A stretch of 64,000 nucleotides of DNA from Deltaproteobacteria bacterium (GTDB taxonomy: Bacteria; Myxococcota_A; UBA796; SXON01), in assembly GCA_014191855.1 (NCBI GenBank), contig BJHF01000005.1, forward strand, positions 22,135 to 86,134, read 5' to 3'. Shown one piece after another: positions 45,564-53,944 of the stretch. Under the pieces are notes generated by a model. That model was not told the DNA's origin and did no database searches. It saw only the letters and a program-made list of their open reading frames with translations. Both the position numbers and the translations under genes were made by a program. Every line of letters starts with the position of its first letter. Position 1 is the first letter of the stretch.

Positions 45564-46216
45564 CAGAGCACGTCCGCGGCGCGCACCCGGCGGGCCAGCT
45601 TCTGGGCCAGCTCGGCGCGGGCCCGGTGAATGCGGGACTTCACGGTCCCACGTGGGAGGTCGAGGATGTCGGCGATGTCCTCGTATGCCAGGTCCTCGAC
45701 ATCCCGAAGGATGAGGATCTGGCGGTGTTCTTCGTCCAGCTCGGCGAGCGCGGCCTGCACGATCGTGCCCGCTTCCGTTTGGTGTACGCCGCGATCGGCG
45801 TGGGGGCCCTCAGCGTCGGCAAGCTGGCGCACGGGCCCGTCGTCATCGTCCCGTGGGGCGTCGTAGGTTTCGTGCCGGCCGTACGCGCGCCGCATCCGGT
45901 AGAGACGGGCGTTTCGACAGTGGTTAACGCCGATCCGGAACAGCCACGTGGAGAGCGAGCACTCGCTGCGGAAGTTCCCGAGTGCGCGAAAAGCCGCGAC
46001 GAACACGTCCTGAGCCTGCTCCTCGGCCACCTCTCGGTCGTTGAGCCACCTCAGGCAGAGCGAGTAGATGCGGGACTGGTAACGCACCACGATCTCGTCG
46101 AACGCGCGCCGATCTCCGCGTTGGAAGCGAGCAACCAATTCCGCGTCCGCCACGGTCGCGGTCGACCGCAGGGCGGCCACCGAACGCATTCCGATCGCGG
46201 CAAAAAACAGGTCCAC
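45563..46216 (-). CDS. ECF-type RNA polymerase sigma factor
   Basis: 217 residues from GTG 46216; ATG 46189 is an alternative. Region 2 is ARFQRGDRRAFDEIVVRYQS to FRSECSLSTWLFRIGVNHCR (about 30-110). After an acidic linker, region 4 has EEHRQILILRDVEDLAYEDI and LPRGTVKSRIHRARAEL, the helix-turn-helix that reads the -35. It is controlled presumably by the coupled anti-sigma gene. Its regulon is unknown; no matching promoter was identified. Confidence 0.92.
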   Translation of the reverse strand: MDLFFAAIGMRSVAALRSTATVADAELVARFQRGDRRAFDEIVVRYQSRIYSLCLRWLNDREVAEEQAQDVFVAAFRALGNFRSECSLSTWLFRIGVNHCRNARLYRMRRAYGRHETYDAPRDDDDGPVRQLADAEGPHADRGVHQTEAGTIVQAALAELDEEHRQILILRDVEDLAYEDIADILDLPRGTVKSRIHRARAELAQKLARRVRAADVL

Positions 46217-46263
46217 GCCGGCTCACCCCCCCCACGGGACACGGCGATACGCGCGTGGTTCCA

Positions 46264-46737
46264 TCATTCTTCATCCTCGTGGCGCATCGGCTGCATTCGA
46301 ACGCGTTGACCGGTGCGCACTGATCGCTGGATCATCTCCAGCGGGAGCCGCTTGAACGGGAAGATCGCCTTGCGGATCTTGGCGTCCTTGAAGCTCACCG
46401 CGTCGAGGTTGCTGTAGTCGAAGTCGGCCTCTTCGAGGTTCGCGTTGTCGAGCGTCGCCTCGCGCAGGTTCGCGTTCCAGAAGCTCGCGCCGCTCAGGTT
46501 TGCCCCCCGAAAGGTGGACTTCTGCAGGTTCGACTCCCCGAGCTTGGCGTTCACCAGCTTGGCGCCATCGAAGGACATCCCGCTGAGGTCCAACCCGCGA
46601 AGATCGGCGTCCTCCAAGCTCTCTCCGCGACGAAGCATGTCGGTGACCTGCTTGCGCGTGAGGCTCTTCACCTCGTCGAAGTCATCGCTATCGAGCGAAG
46701 GCTCGGTCGGGGTCTTCGGCTTGCGCGGCCTGCTCAT
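46264..46737 (-). CDS. Pentapeptide-repeat protein
   Basis: 157 residues from ATG 46737, overlapping the gshB stop by 4 bases. An acidic/basic N-terminal 30 residues is followed by LTRKQVTDMLRRGESLE and about 14 tandem A(D/N)LXX repeats at 45-125 (ADLRGLDLSGMSFDGAKLVN, ANLREATLDNANLEEADFDY), which form a right-handed quadrilateral beta-helix. The C-terminus is basic and Met-rich. It is presumably cytoplasmic; there is no signal. The function is unknown. Confidence 0.85.
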   Translation of the reverse strand: MSRPRKPKTPTEPSLDSDDFDEVKSLTRKQVTDMLRRGESLEDADLRGLDLSGMSFDGAKLVNAKLGESNLQKSTFRGANLSGASFWNANLREATLDNANLEEADFDYSNLDAVSFKDAKIRKAIFPFKRLPLEMIQRSVRTGQRVRMQPMRHEDEE

Positions 46738-47711
46738 CGTCCATCTCCCGCGCCGCAGTAACCAGATCGCGCGTAGAGGCCCGCTGCGAGTCGCTCTCCG
46801 ACCGCCACGCCGCCCAAGAGCGTGGTGAAGTGGGCGCCGCCGGGGTTGAGCACGTTCACCTCCACGATTTTGCCGCCGATGAGGTCCACGCCGGCGAACC
46901 ACACGCCCTCCCGGCGGAGGTGAGGGGCGAGGGCGTCGAGGGCCAGGGTGTCCGCCGCCTCAATCGTGCAGGAGGCTGGTTGTCCGCCCACTCTGAGGTT
47001 GTGTCGGAAGTCGCCGGGCGCCCGCTGGCGGAGGTACCCGCCGACGATGTCGCCGTCCAACCACAAGAGGCGCTTCTCGCCGTCGTCGGCCGCGGGCAGG
47101 TATTCTTGGACGATCACCCAGCCATCGCCCCCCGCGGCGGCGGCGGCAAAGGCCGCCTCCAACTCCCCATGTGGGCCGCGAACGAGCCCAACCCCCCGGC
47201 CTCCGCTCGCCCGAGCCGGCTTGAGCACCGTACCGGAGGGGGAGGCGCTGTGAAATCGGTCAGCAGACGCGTTAGAGCGGGTAACGAGCGTTCGCGGCCG
47301 TGGAACGGACGGAGGCAGCGTGGCGAGCCAGCTCTTGTGCGACGTTCGCAGGAGGGCGTCGGGGTGGTTGAGCACACACAGGCCCGCACGGGCGGCGAGC
47401 TGGGCAAACGCCACCACGGCGGTATCGATCGGGTTGGCGCGCAGGAGCAGCACGTCGTGAGAAGCCGCCTCTACCGTGCGGCGGGGGGCGTCGCGGTTGC
47501 GTAGGGCGGCGACGAGCGCATCGCGATCGGGTGTGTAACCGTCCAGGATGAAGGCACGCAGTTGAAGCCTTCCGCGCTCGTCGATCTCCAGGTCCCAGGG
47601 CTCCACCACGCGCACGGCCGCGCCCCGGGCGAGGGCGGCAGCGATCAGGTGGAGGGTCGTGTGCGTCGGCGATGCCGAGGCCGCACTGGATACGAGCACC
47701 GCAAGCCGCAT
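46734..47711 (-). CDS. gshB: Glutathione synthase-like ATP-grasp ligase
   Basis: Would join gamma-glutamylcysteine to glycine with ATP. ATG 47711 gives 325 residues, close to E. coli GshB (316). The order of blocks fits: VLLLRANPIDTA, LNHPDALLRTSHKSWLATL, KPARASGGRGVGLVRG (ATP-binding loop), WVIVQEYLPAADDGEKRLLW, and WFAGVDLIGGKIVEVNVLNPGG. No gshA lies nearby, so a related ligation is possible. Divergent from the AAA ATPase at 47734 by 22 bases. Confidence 0.85.
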   Translation of the reverse strand: MRLAVLVSSAASASPTHTTLHLIAAALARGAAVRVVEPWDLEIDERGRLQLRAFILDGYTPDRDALVAALRNRDAPRRTVEAASHDVLLLRANPIDTAVVAFAQLAARAGLCVLNHPDALLRTSHKSWLATLPPSVPRPRTLVTRSNASADRFHSASPSGTVLKPARASGGRGVGLVRGPHGELEAAFAAAAAGGDGWVIVQEYLPAADDGEKRLLWLDGDIVGGYLRQRAPGDFRHNLRVGGQPASCTIEAADTLALDALAPHLRREGVWFAGVDLIGGKIVEVNVLNPGGAHFTTLLGGVAVGERLAAGLYARSGYCGAGDGR

Positions 47712-47733
47712 CGGGGTGCGATAACCTCGCTCC

Positions 47734-49212
47734 GTGGACGAAGTGCTCGCGCGCATCCCGCATCTCCTGGCCGCACGCTACCCGCTGCTGTGGATCGTCT
47801 CGCCCGAGGAGGAGCGGGTGGAGCGCGGCCTGGAGCGAGTGGGGCAACACGCGGCGGTGGCGATCTACCGTTGGCGGCGTACGTCGGGGTTGATCGGGCC
47901 GGGCGGGCTGCTGTTCCCCGAAACGGAAACGCCCTTGGCGGCGCTCGCGAAGCTCCCGCTTTTCGCAGAGTCGGCGTTGTTCGTGTTCGAGGATCTGCAC
48001 GATGCGCTCGGCGATCCCGCGGTCGTCCGCCGTCTGCGTGATCTCGAGCGGGAGCTGGGCGCCAAAAAACAGGCGATCGTGGTCTTGAGCCACGTTTTGG
48101 CGATCCCTCCGGAGCTTGAGAAGGAGTTCGCGGTGCTCGACGTGCCGCTGCCGAACCGCAAGGAGGTCGGCCGGCTGCTCGCGGTCTTGGCGCAGGCGGG
48201 GAAGATCGAGATCGAACGGGAGCTCTTCGAGCAGTTCGTCACCGCATCGCTCGGCCTCACCGAGAAGGAGATCAAGCGGGCGTATGCGCGGGTCTTGCTC
48301 GACGGGGAGCGGTTCGCCGCAGGCGATGTGAACCGGGTGCTGGAGGAGAAAGCGCGGCTGCTCCGCAAGTCCCGCTTCCTCGAGTTCGTGAGCCCCGAGG
48401 TGGGGATCTCCGATCTTGGTGGCATGGGAAACCTGAAGGAGTGGCTGGTTCATCGGCAGGCGGCGTTCTCCGATCGCGCCCGCGCGTTTGGGCTCCCGGA
48501 GCCCAAGGGGCTGTTCCTCCTCGGCGTTCAAGGGTGCGGAAAGTCGTTGTCGGCCAAGGCGGTGGCGGACCTGTGGCGGGTGCCGCTGCTTCGGCTGGAT
48601 GTGGCTGCGCTGTTCTCCGGGCGCGCAGAGGAGGGGCTGCGGGACACGATCCGGGTGGCCGAGTCCCTCGCCCCTGTGGTGCTGTGGATCGACGAGATCG
48701 AGAAGGCCTTCTTGCAGGATCAGGGTGGCGGCCGGGTATTCGGCGCATTCCTCACCTGGATGCAGGAAAAAACGAAGCCCGTGTTCGTGGTGTCCACCGC
48801 CAACGAGGTGCGCGGGCTGCCGCCTGAGCTCCTGCGAAAGGGGCGCTTCGACGAGATCTTCTTCGTGGACCTCCCCAATGTGCACGAACGCCTGGAGATC
48901 TTTGAGATCCACGTGAAGCGGCGCGGGCGCAACCCGGAGCTGTTCGATCTGTTGGCGTTGGCGGAAGAAACGGAGAAGTTCTCGGGCGCCGAGATCGAGC
49001 AACTCATTGTCGCGGCGCTGTTCATGGCGTTCTCGAAGCACCGGGAGCTGTTGCAGGAGGATCTGATGCGCGTGGCCCGGGAGAGCATCCCGCTCGCGGT
49101 TACCATGGATGAGCGCCTGAAAGAGCTGAGGGAGTGGGCGCGCCCACGCGCCCGCCCCGCGTCGATCGATACGCGGCGCGTGAGCTTCTTCGAAGACTGG
49201 GAGGGTCGATGA
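47734..49212 (+). CDS. AAA ATPase, Ycf46 family
   Basis: 492 residues from GTG 47734. The N-terminal ~240 residues form a degenerate ATPase-like domain (LLWIVSPEEERVERGL; ALFVFEDLHDAL), then an active AAA module with Walker A GVQGCGKS (Lys270), Walker B LWIDEIEKA (Asp320, Glu321), sensor 1 VVSTANEVRGLPPELLRKGR including the Arg finger region, and a helical lid FSGAEIEQLIVAALFMAF. Ycf46-type proteins occur in plastids, cyanobacteria and many phyla with no settled function. Its stop overlaps gpsA by 4 bases. Confidence 0.88.
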   Translation: MDEVLARIPHLLAARYPLLWIVSPEEERVERGLERVGQHAAVAIYRWRRTSGLIGPGGLLFPETETPLAALAKLPLFAESALFVFEDLHDALGDPAVVRRLRDLERELGAKKQAIVVLSHVLAIPPELEKEFAVLDVPLPNRKEVGRLLAVLAQAGKIEIERELFEQFVTASLGLTEKEIKRAYARVLLDGERFAAGDVNRVLEEKARLLRKSRFLEFVSPEVGISDLGGMGNLKEWLVHRQAAFSDRARAFGLPEPKGLFLLGVQGCGKSLSAKAVADLWRVPLLRLDVAALFSGRAEEGLRDTIRVAESLAPVVLWIDEIEKAFLQDQGGGRVFGAFLTWMQEKTKPVFVVSTANEVRGLPPELLRKGRFDEIFFVDLPNVHERLEIFEIHVKRRGRNPELFDLLALAEETEKFSGAEIEQLIVAALFMAFSKHRELLQEDLMRVARESIPLAVTMDERLKELREWARPRARPASIDTRRVSFFEDWEGR

Positions 49213-50204
49213 ACGTCGCCGTGGTCGGGGCCGGCTCGTGGGGAACGGCGCTGGCGATCCAGGTGGGGCGAAACGGCCACCGGACTCGGCTGTGGGAACG
49301 CCACCCCGAGCGAGCCGAGCGAATGCAGGTCGAGCGTCGCAACCCGCGCTACCTCGCGGACGTGGAATTGCCATCGACCATAGAGGTGAGCTCCGATCTG
49401 GCGTGGGTGCTGGAAGGTGCGGGGGTTTGCATCGAGGCGGTGCCGAGCGTCGGCCTCCGCGAGGTGCTTCCCGCCCTCGCGGCGCACCTGGGCGCCGCAA
49501 CGGTCGTGGTGTGTGCCACCAAGGGAATCGAGGTGGACACGCTGCTCACCATGGACGAGATCCTGGAGCAGAACCTGCCGAAAGGCCAGCCGCTGGTCAC
49601 GCTTGGCGGCCCCTCGTTCGCCAAGGAGGTCGCGATGGGCTTGCCGACCGCCGTGGTGGTGGCGAGCCGGAGCACGGAGGCCAATCACCGGGCCGCAGAG
49701 GCGCTTCACGGCGGCTTTTTTCGGGTCTACGACACGGAGGATGTCACTGGGGTGGAGCTGGGCGCTGCGCTCAAGAACGTGATCGCCGTCGCGTGTGGCG
49801 TTTCCGACGGCGCGGGCTTGGGGACAAACGCCCGCGCGGCGTTGATCACACGCGGGCTTTCGGAGATGTCCCGCCTGGCATCCGCGCGTGGAGCGAATCC
49901 ACTCACGATGATGGGGCTCGCGGGCCTCGGGGATCTCGTGCTCACCTGCACTGGCGACCTCAGCCGCAACCGGCGCGTGGGTCTCGGCCTCGGCCGCGGA
50001 CAAACGCTGGCGCAAGTGCTCGCAGAGCTGGGGCAGGTCGCCGAGGGCGTCGTAACCGCACGCAGCGCTTGGCAGCTCGCGCAGCGGGAGGGCGTGGAGA
50101 TGCCGATCACCGAGCAGGTGTACTGCATGTTGTATGAAGCGAAGCCGGTGGGCGAGGTGCTCCGGGATCTGGCCGGACGGGGCCGGCGGAGCGAGCGGGG
50201 ATAG
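49209..50204 (+). CDS. gpsA: Glycerol-3-phosphate dehydrogenase (NAD(P)+)
   Basis: Makes sn-glycerol 3-phosphate for phospholipid synthesis, the substrate of PlsB (55576). The 331-residue protein has the nucleotide fold VAVVGAGSWGTALAIQV, VVCATKGIE, TLGGPSFAKEVAMG, GAALKNVIAVACGVSDG with the catalytic Lys, and MMGLAGLGDLVLTCTGDLSR. Coupled to the AAA gene by a 4-base overlap, a pairing worth noting because both may serve membrane biogenesis (inference). Confidence 0.97.
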   Translation: MNVAVVGAGSWGTALAIQVGRNGHRTRLWERHPERAERMQVERRNPRYLADVELPSTIEVSSDLAWVLEGAGVCIEAVPSVGLREVLPALAAHLGAATVVVCATKGIEVDTLLTMDEILEQNLPKGQPLVTLGGPSFAKEVAMGLPTAVVVASRSTEANHRAAEALHGGFFRVYDTEDVTGVELGAALKNVIAVACGVSDGAGLGTNARAALITRGLSEMSRLASARGANPLTMMGLAGLGDLVLTCTGDLSRNRRVGLGLGRGQTLAQVLAELGQVAEGVVTARSAWQLAQREGVEMPITEQVYCMLYEAKPVGEVLRDLAGRGRRSERG

Positions 50205-50243
50205 CGGCACCCGGTTAGCCGTCGCGCCACCAGGGAGTGCGTC

Positions 50244-51251
50244 ATGGCCATCCGCGTTGCCATCAATGGTTTCGGTCGTATCGGGCGTTGTGTGTTCCGC
50301 GTCGCGTTCGGGGATGCGGAGGTGGAGATCGTGCACATCAACGATCTCACGAGCCCCATGCAGCTAGGTCACCTCCTCGCGCACGACAGCGTGCATGGCA
50401 AGTGGAGCGTGCCGGTGTCGGCCACCGAAACGGCGCTGAACGTGGGCGGAAAGATCATCCCGGTGAGCGCGGAGAAGGATCCGGCGAAGCTCCCCTGGAA
50501 GGATCTGGGGATCGATGTCGTGCTGGAGTGCACCGGCGCGTTCACCAAGCGCGAGAAGGCCCAGTTGCACCTCGATGCCGGCGCGGGCCGCGTCATCATC
50601 TCGGCCCCGGCGGAAGGGGAGGACATCACGGTGTGCCTCGGCGTGAACGACCACCAGCTCGACTTCAGCAAGCACCGCATCATCAGCAATGCGAGCTGCA
50701 CCACCAACTGTCTGTCGCCGTTTGCCAAGGTGCTCAACGATAACTTCGGGATCACCCAGGGGCTGATGACGACGATCCACTCCTACACGATGGATCAAAA
50801 CCTGCTCGATGCGCCACACAAGAAGGCGGACATGCGGCGGGCGCGCGCGGCGGCGCTGTCCATGGTTCCGACCAGCACCGGTGCTGCAAAGGCCGTCGCG
50901 CTCGTCCTCCCCGAGCTGAAGGGAAAGCTCAACGGGCTCGCGATGCGCGTGCCGACGCCCAACGTCAGCGTCGTCGACCTGGTGTTCAACACCGAGAAGC
51001 CGGTCACGAAGCAGGCGATCAACGATGCGTTCATCGCGGCCGCGAACGGCCCGATGAAGGGCATTCTGGCCGCTGTCAACGCGCCGCTCGTGAGCATCGA
51101 CCTCAATGGGGACCCTCACTCCAGCATCGTCGACCTCGAATTGACCCAGGTGATGGGCACGAACATGGCGAAGGTGATGAGCTGGTACGACAACGAGTGG
51201 GGCTTCTCCAACCGGATGGTGGACCTCTGCCGCCTCATCGCGAAGGCCTGA
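50244..51251 (+). CDS. gapA: Glyceraldehyde-3-phosphate dehydrogenase, type I
   Basis: Glycolytic enzyme oxidising GAP to 1,3-bisphosphoglycerate. The 335-residue protein has INGFGRIGR, VHINDL (the Asp fits NAD preference), NASCTTNCLSP with the catalytic Cys, MTTIHSYTMDQ with the catalytic His, and WYDNEWGFSNRM. GGGAG precedes ATG 50244. pgk follows after 4 bases. Confidence 0.98.
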   Translation: MAIRVAINGFGRIGRCVFRVAFGDAEVEIVHINDLTSPMQLGHLLAHDSVHGKWSVPVSATETALNVGGKIIPVSAEKDPAKLPWKDLGIDVVLECTGAFTKREKAQLHLDAGAGRVIISAPAEGEDITVCLGVNDHQLDFSKHRIISNASCTTNCLSPFAKVLNDNFGITQGLMTTIHSYTMDQNLLDAPHKKADMRRARAAALSMVPTSTGAAKAVALVLPELKGKLNGLAMRVPTPNVSVVDLVFNTEKPVTKQAINDAFIAAANGPMKGILAAVNAPLVSIDLNGDPHSSIVDLELTQVMGTNMAKVMSWYDNEWGFSNRMVDLCRLIAKA

Positions 51252-51255
51252 GCCG

Positions 51256-52440
51256 ATGAGCAAGGTCCCCAACCTCACCGAGCTGGACGTTGACAATCGC
51301 CGCGTGCTGCTGCGCGTGGATTTCAACGTGCCGATGGAAAACGGCAAGATCACGGACGACAATCGGATCGTCGCCGCCCTGCCCACCATCAAGTACCTTC
51401 GCGAGCGCGGCTGCCGCGTGATCATCGCCAGCCACCTGGGGCGGCCCAGTGGCTCCGAAGCGGCGCTCTCCCTCGAGCCGGCTGCGGCGCGGCTGTGCGA
51501 GCTCATCAACGACGACGTCCTGTTCGCCCATGACATTGTGGGGGACGACGTGGAGGGGATGACAAAGGAGCTGATCCCTGGTGGCGTGATGATGTTGGAG
51601 AACCTCCGCTTTCACCCCGGCGAGAAGGGAGGCGACGAAGAGTTCGCCAAGTCCCTCGCCCGCCTCGCCGATGTGTACGTGAACGATGCGTTCGGCGCCA
51701 TGCACCGGGCGGAAACCTCGATCGTTGCGGTGGTGCAGTACTTTGAGCAGGCCGGGGTGGGCTTCCTGGTGGGCAAAGAACTGGAGGCGCTCGGGCGGTG
51801 CCTGCACGGCGCGGCGCGCCCCTACGTGGGCATCCTCGGTGGCTCGAAAGTGAGCGACAAGATCGCGGTCATCGAGTCGCTGCTCAGCCGGGTAGACGCG
51901 CTCATCATCGGCGGTGCGATGGCGTACACCTTCCTCAAGGCCAAGGGGCAGGAGGTCGGAAAGTCAAGGGTTGAGGCGGATAAAGTTCTGCTCGCCACGC
52001 GCCTGTTGGAGCGCTGCGCGGAGCGGGGCATCGTGATGCACTTGCCGATCGACCACGTGGTCAACACCGGTTTCGAAAGCACCACACCGGCCGAAACGGT
52101 GGTGGCCATCGGCCCGGATCAGATGGGCCTGGACATCGGGCCGGAGACCGCGCGGGCCTATGCGGACGTTATCAGCACCGCGCAGACCGTGTTCTGGAAT
52201 GGGCCGATGGGCGTGTTTGAACGCGATGAATATGCGGGAGGCACGCGCGCGGTGGCCGAGGCGGTGGCCGCGTGCAGCGGCTACACGGTGATCGGCGGTG
52301 GCGACAGCGCCGCGGCCGCCGCGAAGTTCGGCCTCGCGGAGCGCTTCACCCACGTGAGCACCGGCGGCGGCGCCAGCCTCGAGTTCATCGAAGGCAAAGA
52401 GCTCCCCGGCGTCAAGGCGATCCGGAACAAGGGGAAGTAG
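51256..52440 (+). CDS. pgk: Phosphoglycerate kinase
   Basis: Transfers phosphate from 1,3-bisphosphoglycerate to ADP. The 394-residue protein has [51 protein letters not shown] and the C-terminal [20 protein letters not shown] with [10 protein letters not shown]. It forms the gapA-pgk operon; tpiA does not follow. The 3' end overlaps a convergent lipoprotein gene by 29 bases. Confidence 0.98.
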   Translation: MSKVPNLTELDVDNRRVLLRVDFNVPMENGKITDDNRIVAALPTIKYLRERGCRVIIASHLGRPSGSEAALSLEPAAARLCELINDDVLFAHDIVGDDVEGMTKELIPGGVMMLENLRFHPGEKGGDEEFAKSLARLADVYVNDAFGAMHRAETSIVAVVQYFEQAGVGFLVGKELEALGRCLHGAARPYVGILGGSKVSDKIAVIESLLSRVDALIIGGAMAYTFLKAKGQEVGKSRVEADKVLLATRLLERCAERGIVMHLPIDHVVNTGFESTTPAETVVAIGPDQMGLDIGPETARAYADVISTAQTVFWNGPMGVFERDEYAGGTRAVAEAVAACSGYTVIGGGDSAAAAAKFGLAERFTHVSTGGGASLEFIEGKELPGVKAIRNKGK

Positions 52441-53944
52441 GGCGCTTCCCGCGCTGGATCGCGTCGAAGTCGGCGCACGAGCAGCCGGCGAGGAACATCG
52501 CCTGGGCGGCGAGCTCGCCCTCGCTGATGATGCTGATGCCGTCGGGGCACTCGGCGATGCCGCGCGCAGCGAACACCTCGGCGCGTACGGACTCGTCGCC
52601 CAGCACGAGGCGCGCCGAGATGGCCTCAACGCGTCGATCCTTTTCCTTCACGGCGGAAAGTCGCCCGAGCGCGGCGTGGCGCGCTGGCGCCGGGGTTCGC
52701 GCCAACAGCGCGAGGATCGTGCCCTGCGGATCGCGGCGCCCGAGCAGCGTGGCCTCATAGCGGAGGTAGGCGTCGACGAGGATGTCGGCTTCGCTGCTGG
52801 TCGGGGAGAGGTCCGCCACCTCGGCGAGGCGATCGATGGTGGGGCCCACCTCCTCCGCGTTGAGCAGATGCGCGAACAGGGCGGCGCGATCGGCGGAATC
52901 GTTGGGGTCGAGGTACGGAACGAGGCGCACGGCCGCGTCGGGGTCGGAGTCGATCAGCGCTCGAACGGCAACGGCGCTCGCGGGGGCGCCGGCGGCGCGC
53001 GCGATGAGCGTGCGCCTGGTTTCACGGGGGCAATCCTGGGCCGCCGCGAGGAGCAGCGCGTGGGCGCCAGGCACTTCTGCGGAGAGGTGGTGAACGTCGT
53101 CCGTGCGCGCCATCGACGCGTCGGCGCACACCGGGCGAACCAAGGCCGCGGCGAACTGGGGCGCCTGGGTTGAGCCCGGGGTTTCCAGGGCGCAGGTCAG
53201 CCCCCGGGCGGAGAGCTCGGGCTCCGCGATGGGAGCGATCGCGCCGAGCGCGGTCAGTCGGAGCGTGAGCGCTTCTCCCTCCAGCGGCCCACCGCAAATG
53301 GAGGTCAGCACCTGGAGGCGGGCTTCCGCTTCGTCGGGTTTGGGCAACCACTCGGCGAGCAAGGTCAGACCCTCGATGCCGAGCGCACCGACCGCCTCCG
53401 TCAGCAGCTCTGCGTGCCGACCGCTCCGACCCTCAAGCGCGGCGCGGTATGCGGCGACGAGGTCGAGCTGCGATTGCACGGTTGTCGGCGCAAATTCGCC
53501 CGCTTGTCCGTCCGCGCCGAGGGGGGCGCGCGCCCCCTCGACCACCAGGCGGCGTCCGAGCTCGGGCAAGTCGAGCAGCCGTGCCGCGCGGGCCACCCCA
53601 CCCTCTCGGCGCTCGGCCCACAAAAGGTCTCCGTCGGGCTCCCACTCGCCGTGAATGGTGGCGCCGGTCGCTTCCGCGATGTCGATGACGTCCACCTGTG
53701 GCGGAAACGCGACCTCCCACACGAGTACGGGAAGGAGCACCAGGCATACGGGAGAGTGTCCGCACGCCCCCCCGCCGCTCGCACGTGTTTCGCGCGCCAC
53801 CACCACGGTAACGGTCGGGGGCGCATGCAGGGCCTTCGCCTCCTGCACCGTCGAGGGCACGGCCAGCACGGTTTCGGTGGGCGCGCTCCCGCAGCAACAC
53901 CCGTACAAGCCCAGCAACAGGCTTGTCCGTGCGGTCGGGTTCAC
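52412..53944 (-). CDS. Predicted helical lipoprotein of unknown function
   Basis: 510 residues from GTG 53944, overlapping the upstream gene stop by 3 bases. The start [20 protein letters not shown] looks like a lipoprotein signal with three consecutive Cys at the lipobox; Tyr two before the Cys is unusual. A Val-rich stretch ([15 protein letters not shown]) lies near residue 65. Residues ~170-490 are Ala/Leu-rich helical pairs, of HEAT-like appearance, with no clear family. The C-terminus ([14 protein letters not shown]) is encoded opposite the end of pgk. It is not recognised; probably partners the SRPBCC protein. Confidence 0.65.
   Translation of the reverse strand: MNPTARTSLLLGLYGCCCGSAPTETVLAVPSTVQEAKALHAPPTVTVVVARETRASGGGACGHSPVCLVLLPVLVWEVAFPPQVDVIDIAEATGATIHGEWEPDGDLLWAERREGGVARAARLLDLPELGRRLVVEGARAPLGADGQAGEFAPTTVQSQLDLVAAYRAALEGRSGRHAELLTEAVGALGIEGLTLLAEWLPKPDEAEARLQVLTSICGGPLEGEALTLRLTALGAIAPIAEPELSARGLTCALETPGSTQAPQFAAALVRPVCADASMARTDDVHHLSAEVPGAHALLLAAAQDCPRETRRTLIARAAGAPASAVAVRALIDSDPDAAVRLVPYLDPNDSADRAALFAHLLNAEEVGPTIDRLAEVADLSPTSSEADILVDAYLRYEATLLGRRDPQGTILALLARTPAPARHAALGRLSAVKEKDRRVEAISARLVLGDESVRAEVFAARGIAECPDGISIISEGELAAQAMFLAGCSCADFDAIQRGKRPTSPCSGSP

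Noticed and set aside
47272-49500. 742-codon ORF opposite gshB and the AAA ATPase (-)
   Set aside because: Shadow frame; the + strand AAA motifs are unambiguous.
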